Assembly: GCA_965183885.1 (NCBI GenBank)
Contig: OZ238992.1
Location: 558,001-622,000 of the forward strand
DNA: 64,000 nucleotides
Source: UWMA-0277 sp965183885
Lineage (GTDB): Bacteria; Bacteroidota; Bacteroidia; Flavobacteriales; BACL11
Direction of reading: 5' to 3'
Shown here: positions 60,651 through 64,000 of the stretch, piece by piece
Numbering within the stretch: position 1 is the first letter of the stretch
Layout: each line of letters begins with the position of its first letter
Position numbers and translations under genes: made by a program
Notes under the pieces: generated by a model
What the model was told of the DNA's origin: nothing
Database searches by the model: none
What the model saw: only the letters and a program-made list of their open reading frames with translations

Positions 60651-61673
60651 ATGGGATTTTTTGACTTCATGCAAGAGGCAATTGCTATTGACTTAGGAAC
60701 TGCAAACACACTAATTATTCATAATGATAAAGTAGTAGTTGATGAACCCTCAATTGTTGCCAAAAATATTAGAACTGGAGAAGTTGTTGCTATTGGAAAA
60801 AGAGCACAACAGATGCATGGCAAAACCCATAAAGAAATTGAAACACTTCGTCCTCTTAAAGATGGAGTAATTGCTGATTTTCAATCTTCTGAACAAATGA
60901 TTAGAGGATTTATTAATATGATCCCTAGGAAAAGATCTATTTTTTCTCCTGCCTTAAAGATGGTAGTTTGTATTCCATCAGGAGTAACTGAAGTTGAGAA
61001 AAGAGCCGTAATTGATTCCGCAGAGCATGCTGGAGCAAAAGATGTATGGTTAATACACGAACCTATGGCGGCAGCAATTGGTATAGGTATAGACGTACTA
61101 GAACCAAAGGGGAATATGGTAATTGATATAGGCGGTGGTACTACCGAAATTGCTGTAATTTCATTAGGAGGTATTGTTTGTGATAAATCAATTAGAGTTG
61201 CTGGAGATGAATTTACTGACAACATTAAAAACTACATGAAAACAAGGCACAATATTGCTGTTGGTGATATTATGGCTGAACAAATTAAAATTAATGTAGG
61301 ATCTGCTTTAACTGAACTTGAGGAGCCACCAGCTAATTACGCAGTACATGGTAGAGATTTAATGAGCGGTATTCCTAAAGAAGTAGTTGTAACTTATAAA
61401 GAAATTGCTGGAGCACTAAATAATTCTATCGAACAGATTGAAGAAGCTGTAATGAGCGCCTTATTTAATACTCCTCCAGCATTATCAGCTGATATTTATA
61501 ATGAAGGACTCTACTTAACAGGCGGAGGGTCTATGCTTAGAGGACTCGATAAGAGAATTTCTAGAAAAACTAAACTTCCTGTTTATGTTGCTGAAGATCC
61601 TTTAAGAGCAGTAGCTAGAGGAACAGGAATTGCACTTAAAAACACTGAAAGTTATACCTTCTTAATTCAATAG
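60651..61673 (+). CDS. mreB: Rod shape-determining protein MreB
   Basis: MreB is the actin-like filament that guides lateral wall synthesis. The phosphate-1 motif is AIDLGTANTLI, phosphate-2 is MVIDIGGGTTEIAVISLGG, and the adenosine motif is LYLTGGGSMLRGLDKRI. VCIPSGVTEVEKRAVIDSAE and IHEPMAAAIGIGIDV are conserved. Length 340 is normal. It leads an operon mreB-mreC-mreD-mrdA, and rod shape is expected for the cell. Confidence 0.97.
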   Translation: MGFFDFMQEAIAIDLGTANTLIIHNDKVVVDEPSIVAKNIRTGEVVAIGKRAQQMHGKTHKEIETLRPLKDGVIADFQSSEQMIRGFINMIPRKRSIFSPALKMVVCIPSGVTEVEKRAVIDSAEHAGAKDVWLIHEPMAAAIGIGIDVLEPKGNMVIDIGGGTTEIAVISLGGIVCDKSIRVAGDEFTDNIKNYMKTRHNIAVGDIMAEQIKINVGSALTELEEPPANYAVHGRDLMSGIPKEVVVTYKEIAGALNNSIEQIEEAVMSALFNTPPALSADIYNEGLYLTGGGSMLRGLDKRISRKTKLPVYVAEDPLRAVARGTGIALKNTESYTFLIQ

Positions 61674-61686
61674 TAGATAAGAACAA

Positions 61687-62499
61687 ATGCATAACCTATT
61701 ACGGTTTATCAGAATAAATCAGTTTCTATTATTATTTATAATTATAGAAGGTTTTTCTGTTTTCTTACTATTATCAAATAACAGCTATCAAGCTAACAAG
61801 GCTATACAGTCAAGCACTCAATACACTGGATTTGTTCATAATTACACTTCTTCATTTTCTGACTATGTAGCATTAAAAGAAACCAATCAGTTTTTAATTA
61901 ATGAGAATGCAAAACTCTACACACTATTAAAAAATGAGGATTCCTATACTGATAGTTCATTGATTAGGAATAAGCATTACAACTATCATGCTGCAAAGGT
62001 TATTAATAACTCAATAAATAAAAGAAATAATTTTATTACCATAAATAAAGGAAGAAAGCATGGCATTACAATAGGTATGGGGGTAGTTACACAAAATGGT
62101 GTAATTGGGATTATACAATCAGTAAGTAACAACTACTCTGTTGCAATTTCATTACTACATAGAGAATCTGCTATTGGAATTAAATTAGCAAAAAACCACC
62201 ATGCTGGTATTTTAAAATGGAAAGGATTTAATTATCAGGTAGCAAGTATTAATGACTTCCCAAACCATATCCATATTGCAAAAGGTGATACAATAACAAC
62301 TAATAGCCATAGTGTTATTTTTCCAGAAGGAATACCAATAGGAACTATTGAAGAGGTTACAACTAATAAAGATGATGGATTTTACAATGTTAATCTAAAG
62401 TTGTTTGAAGATTTTAACCAATTAAGATATGTTTATATCATTCACTCAAACAATGCCAAAGAACAACAGGAACTAGAAAATAACACAAGCGATGAATAA
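61687..62499 (+). CDS. mreC: Rod shape-determining protein MreC
   Basis: A 270-residue bitopic protein. One membrane segment near the N-terminus (about residues 14-30), a coiled-coil stretch (about 58-85), and then the MreC beta domain with FITINKGRKHGITIGMGVV, NGVIGIIQSVSNNYSVAISL and FPEGIPIGTIEEV. It connects MreB to the periplasmic wall enzymes. It overlaps mreD by eight bases (ATGAATAA). Confidence 0.93.
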   Translation: MHNLLRFIRINQFLLLFIIIEGFSVFLLLSNNSYQANKAIQSSTQYTGFVHNYTSSFSDYVALKETNQFLINENAKLYTLLKNEDSYTDSSLIRNKHYNYHAAKVINNSINKRNNFITINKGRKHGITIGMGVVTQNGVIGIIQSVSNNYSVAISLLHRESAIGIKLAKNHHAGILKWKGFNYQVASINDFPNHIHIAKGDTITTNSHSVIFPEGIPIGTIEEVTTNKDDGFYNVNLKLFEDFNQLRYVYIIHSNNAKEQQELENNTSDE

Positions 62500-62992
62500 G
62501 ATATTAATCCAATACCTAAGCCTATTGCCTTTTTATGTGTTATTGCAAGTAATTGTACTTAATGAGGTCTTATTCTACTCCTACATCAACCCGTTTATTT
62601 ACATAATCCTTATCATTAGCTTACCCTTAAAAACACCTAAATGGTATTTGTTACTTTATGCTTTTGCTCTTGGGTTTTTTATTGATCTTTTTTCAGGAGG
62701 TTTAGGCTTTCATTCTACTGCCACTGTACTTATTGCATTTGTAAAACCTTTTATAAGTAAAATTACTATCCCACATAACATTCTGAATGACAGTGATAAG
62801 ATAACACAAAAGAAAATTGGGAATAAAGCATATATTACTTTTTCGCTTTTCCTTATCATTATTCACAGTACTTGTTTGTTTATATGCGAACACTTGAATT
62901 TTAACTTTGACATTTTTACTAAAATAATCGCAAGCTCTTTAGTAACACTTATACTCTTATTAATTACGCAACTCTTTTATTCTGAAAAATAA
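62492..62992 (+). CDS. mreD: Rod shape-determining protein MreD
   Basis: A 166-residue membrane protein with about five hydrophobic segments. FALGFFIDLFSGGLGFHSTA is the usual MreD core. It completes the Mre complex in the inner membrane. Its stop shares a base with the PBP2 start (TAATG). Confidence 0.88.
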   Translation: MNKILIQYLSLLPFYVLLQVIVLNEVLFYSYINPFIYIILIISLPLKTPKWYLLLYAFALGFFIDLFSGGLGFHSTATVLIAFVKPFISKITIPHNILNDSDKITQKKIGNKAYITFSLFLIIIHSTCLFICEHLNFNFDIFTKIIASSLVTLILLLITQLFYSEK

Positions 62993-64000
62993 TGAAACAG
63001 TCAAAGGATAGACATAGAGTAGTTGCCATAATTTTCTCCTTAATTGCTATTATATTCATCACAAAACTATTTTACATCCAAGTAGTGAATGACAACTATA
63101 AGTTTTCATCCAACAACAATGTATTGCGTTACGATGTACAGCAAGCAGTAAGAGGTCTAATCTACGATAGAGATAGTAACTTGATTGTAGCTAATGTTCC
63201 TGCTTATCAATTAATGATTGTCCCAAGAGAACTAAAAGGAAAAGAAATTGATACTTCAGCATTCTGTAAACTTACAGCACTAAGTAAAGATGAATTTATT
63301 TCTAGATACCAAAAAGCAGCTGAATATTCAGGCTACAAAGAAAGTGTTTTTATTAAACACATTAGCTTAGAGCACTCTAGCACCTTATCAGAAAATCTTT
63401 TTCAATTTCCAGGATTTTATTTGCAGAAGCTTACCATGAGAAACTATCCTACGAATGTAGCTACACATTTAGCAGGTTACTTGGGAGAAGTTAACAGCAA
63501 AACCACTAAAGATGACAAATATTATACCAAAGGAGATTTAGCTGGAGTAAGCGGTATAGAAGCTGCTTATGAAAAAGAATTAAGAGGTAAAAAAGGAATG
63601 GCTATTAAACTAGTTGATGTCCACAATAGAGATCAAGGAAAGTTTCAGGAAGGGAAATTTGACACTTTACCTGTTTCTGGAAATACATTAATAGCTACAA
63701 TTGACATTAAACTTCAAGAATATGGAGAACAGTTAATGCAAAATAAAATTGGTGCTATTGTTGCTATTGAACCCAGTAGCGGAGAAATACTTTCCTTAGT
63801 ATCAGCACCAACTTACAACCCTAACCTTCTTATTGGAAGAGAAAGATCAAAAAATTACGCTATACTTTCAGAAGATGAGAACAAGCCTCTATTCAATAGG
63901 GCTTTACAAGGGAATTACCCTCCAGGGTCTACTTTTAAACTTCTTAATGGACTTATTGCATTACAAGAAGGAAGTATCAGGACAAGTACTAGCTTTAAAT
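62992..64000 (+). CDS. mrdA: Penicillin-binding protein 2 (MrdA), 5' part
   Basis: The elongation transpeptidase of the rod complex. The gene runs off the window after 336 codons. A single membrane segment lies at about residues 9-27. The PBP dimerisation part follows with RGLIYDRDSNLIVANVPAYQ and GYLGEVNSKTTKDDKYYTKG. GVSGIEAAYEKELRGKKG is diagnostic for PBP2. The catalytic serine lies in PGSTFK at residue 313. Starts at ATG 62992, coupled to mreD. Confidence 0.93.
   Translation, partial: MKQSKDRHRVVAIIFSLIAIIFITKLFYIQVVNDNYKFSSNNNVLRYDVQQAVRGLIYDRDSNLIVANVPAYQLMIVPRELKGKEIDTSAFCKLTALSKDEFISRYQKAAEYSGYKESVFIKHISLEHSSTLSENLFQFPGFYLQKLTMRNYPTNVATHLAGYLGEVNSKTTKDDKYYTKGDLAGVSGIEAAYEKELRGKKGMAIKLVDVHNRDQGKFQEGKFDTLPVSGNTLIATIDIKLQEYGEQLMQNKIGAIVAIEPSSGEILSLVSAPTYNPNLLIGRERSKNYAILSEDENKPLFNRALQGNYPPGSTFKLLNGLIALQEGSIRTSTSFK

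Noticed and set aside
1..64000. CRISPR arrays, prophage, insertion sequences, tRNA or rRNA genes and foreign islands.
   Set aside because: I saw no regularly spaced repeats, no transposase or phage genes, no tRNA/rRNA-like sequence, and the composition is even throughout. A tRNA covariance search and a repeat finder would be needed to be certain.

Overview
The window looks like ordinary core chromosome of an AT-rich Bacteroidota, most likely a member of the Flavobacteriales. The indicators are the gliding genes gldB/gldC and gldD/gldE in their usual neighbourhoods, a secreted protease with a T9SS-like tail, many copies of the Bacteroidetes -7 promoter box (TAnnTTTG), no evident Shine-Dalgarno sequences, and a mraZ-rsmH-ftsL-ftsI start of the division cluster. 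I saw no rRNA, tRNA, CRISPR array, prophage or insertion sequence. No stretch over 300 bases lacks a gene.

Layout. 1-1885: start of the division/wall cluster on the minus strand (mraZ, rsmH, ftsL-like, 5' end of ftsI) behind three 10-bp-spaced MraZ boxes. 2057-5941: alpha/beta hydrolase, engB, gldC, gldB, nadE and a small membrane protein. 5947-9187: lipoprotein hydrolase, a gene with an apparent frameshift, and lnt. 9196-9375: a long imperfect palindrome between lnt and pssA. 9381-15656: pssA, purS, lptB, tatC, kdsD-like, recQ, FMN reductase. 15649-19337: M20 amidohydrolase, half-size TauE, MBL hydrolase, AraC regulator, VOC protein. 19441-24862: MFS transporter, DUF4286, TPR protein, serS, rpmA, rplU. 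25019-31439: M43 protease, EamA, heme A synthase, and gldD-gldE-ssb-mutY. 31565-33541: HU, a 29-residue basic protein, rng. 33647-39890: metzincin-META lipoprotein, MFS, recX, prfB, ArsC-like, small membrane protein, fumC. 39981-44228: manC-type, SprT-like, feoB, feoA, tiny lipoprotein. 44271-48778: mlaE-mlaF-rsmA-mgtE-dehydrogenase. 49044-50579: barrel-like protein plus lipoprotein. 50689-53800: a large conserved unknown and lysC. 53897-64000: PPi-type pfp, mfd, DHFR-like, purH, mreBCD and the 5' part of PBP2.

The genes are mostly housekeeping. They cover cell division and shape (both ends of the window), envelope building and upkeep (lnt, lptB, mlaEF, pssA, manC, kdsD), gliding and secretion, DNA repair (recQ, recX, mutY, ssb, mfd), and metal and heme handling (feoAB, mgtE, ctaA).

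I did not find a convincing new multi-gene system. The most interesting observations are smaller. Several genes have a -7 box only 4-5 bases before the start codon, which suggests leaderless mRNAs. One gene has a single-base frameshift in a homopolymer. A long palindrome separates lnt and pssA. The start of the VOC gene is tandemly duplicated. Several compact or unrecognised proteins also deserve follow-up.
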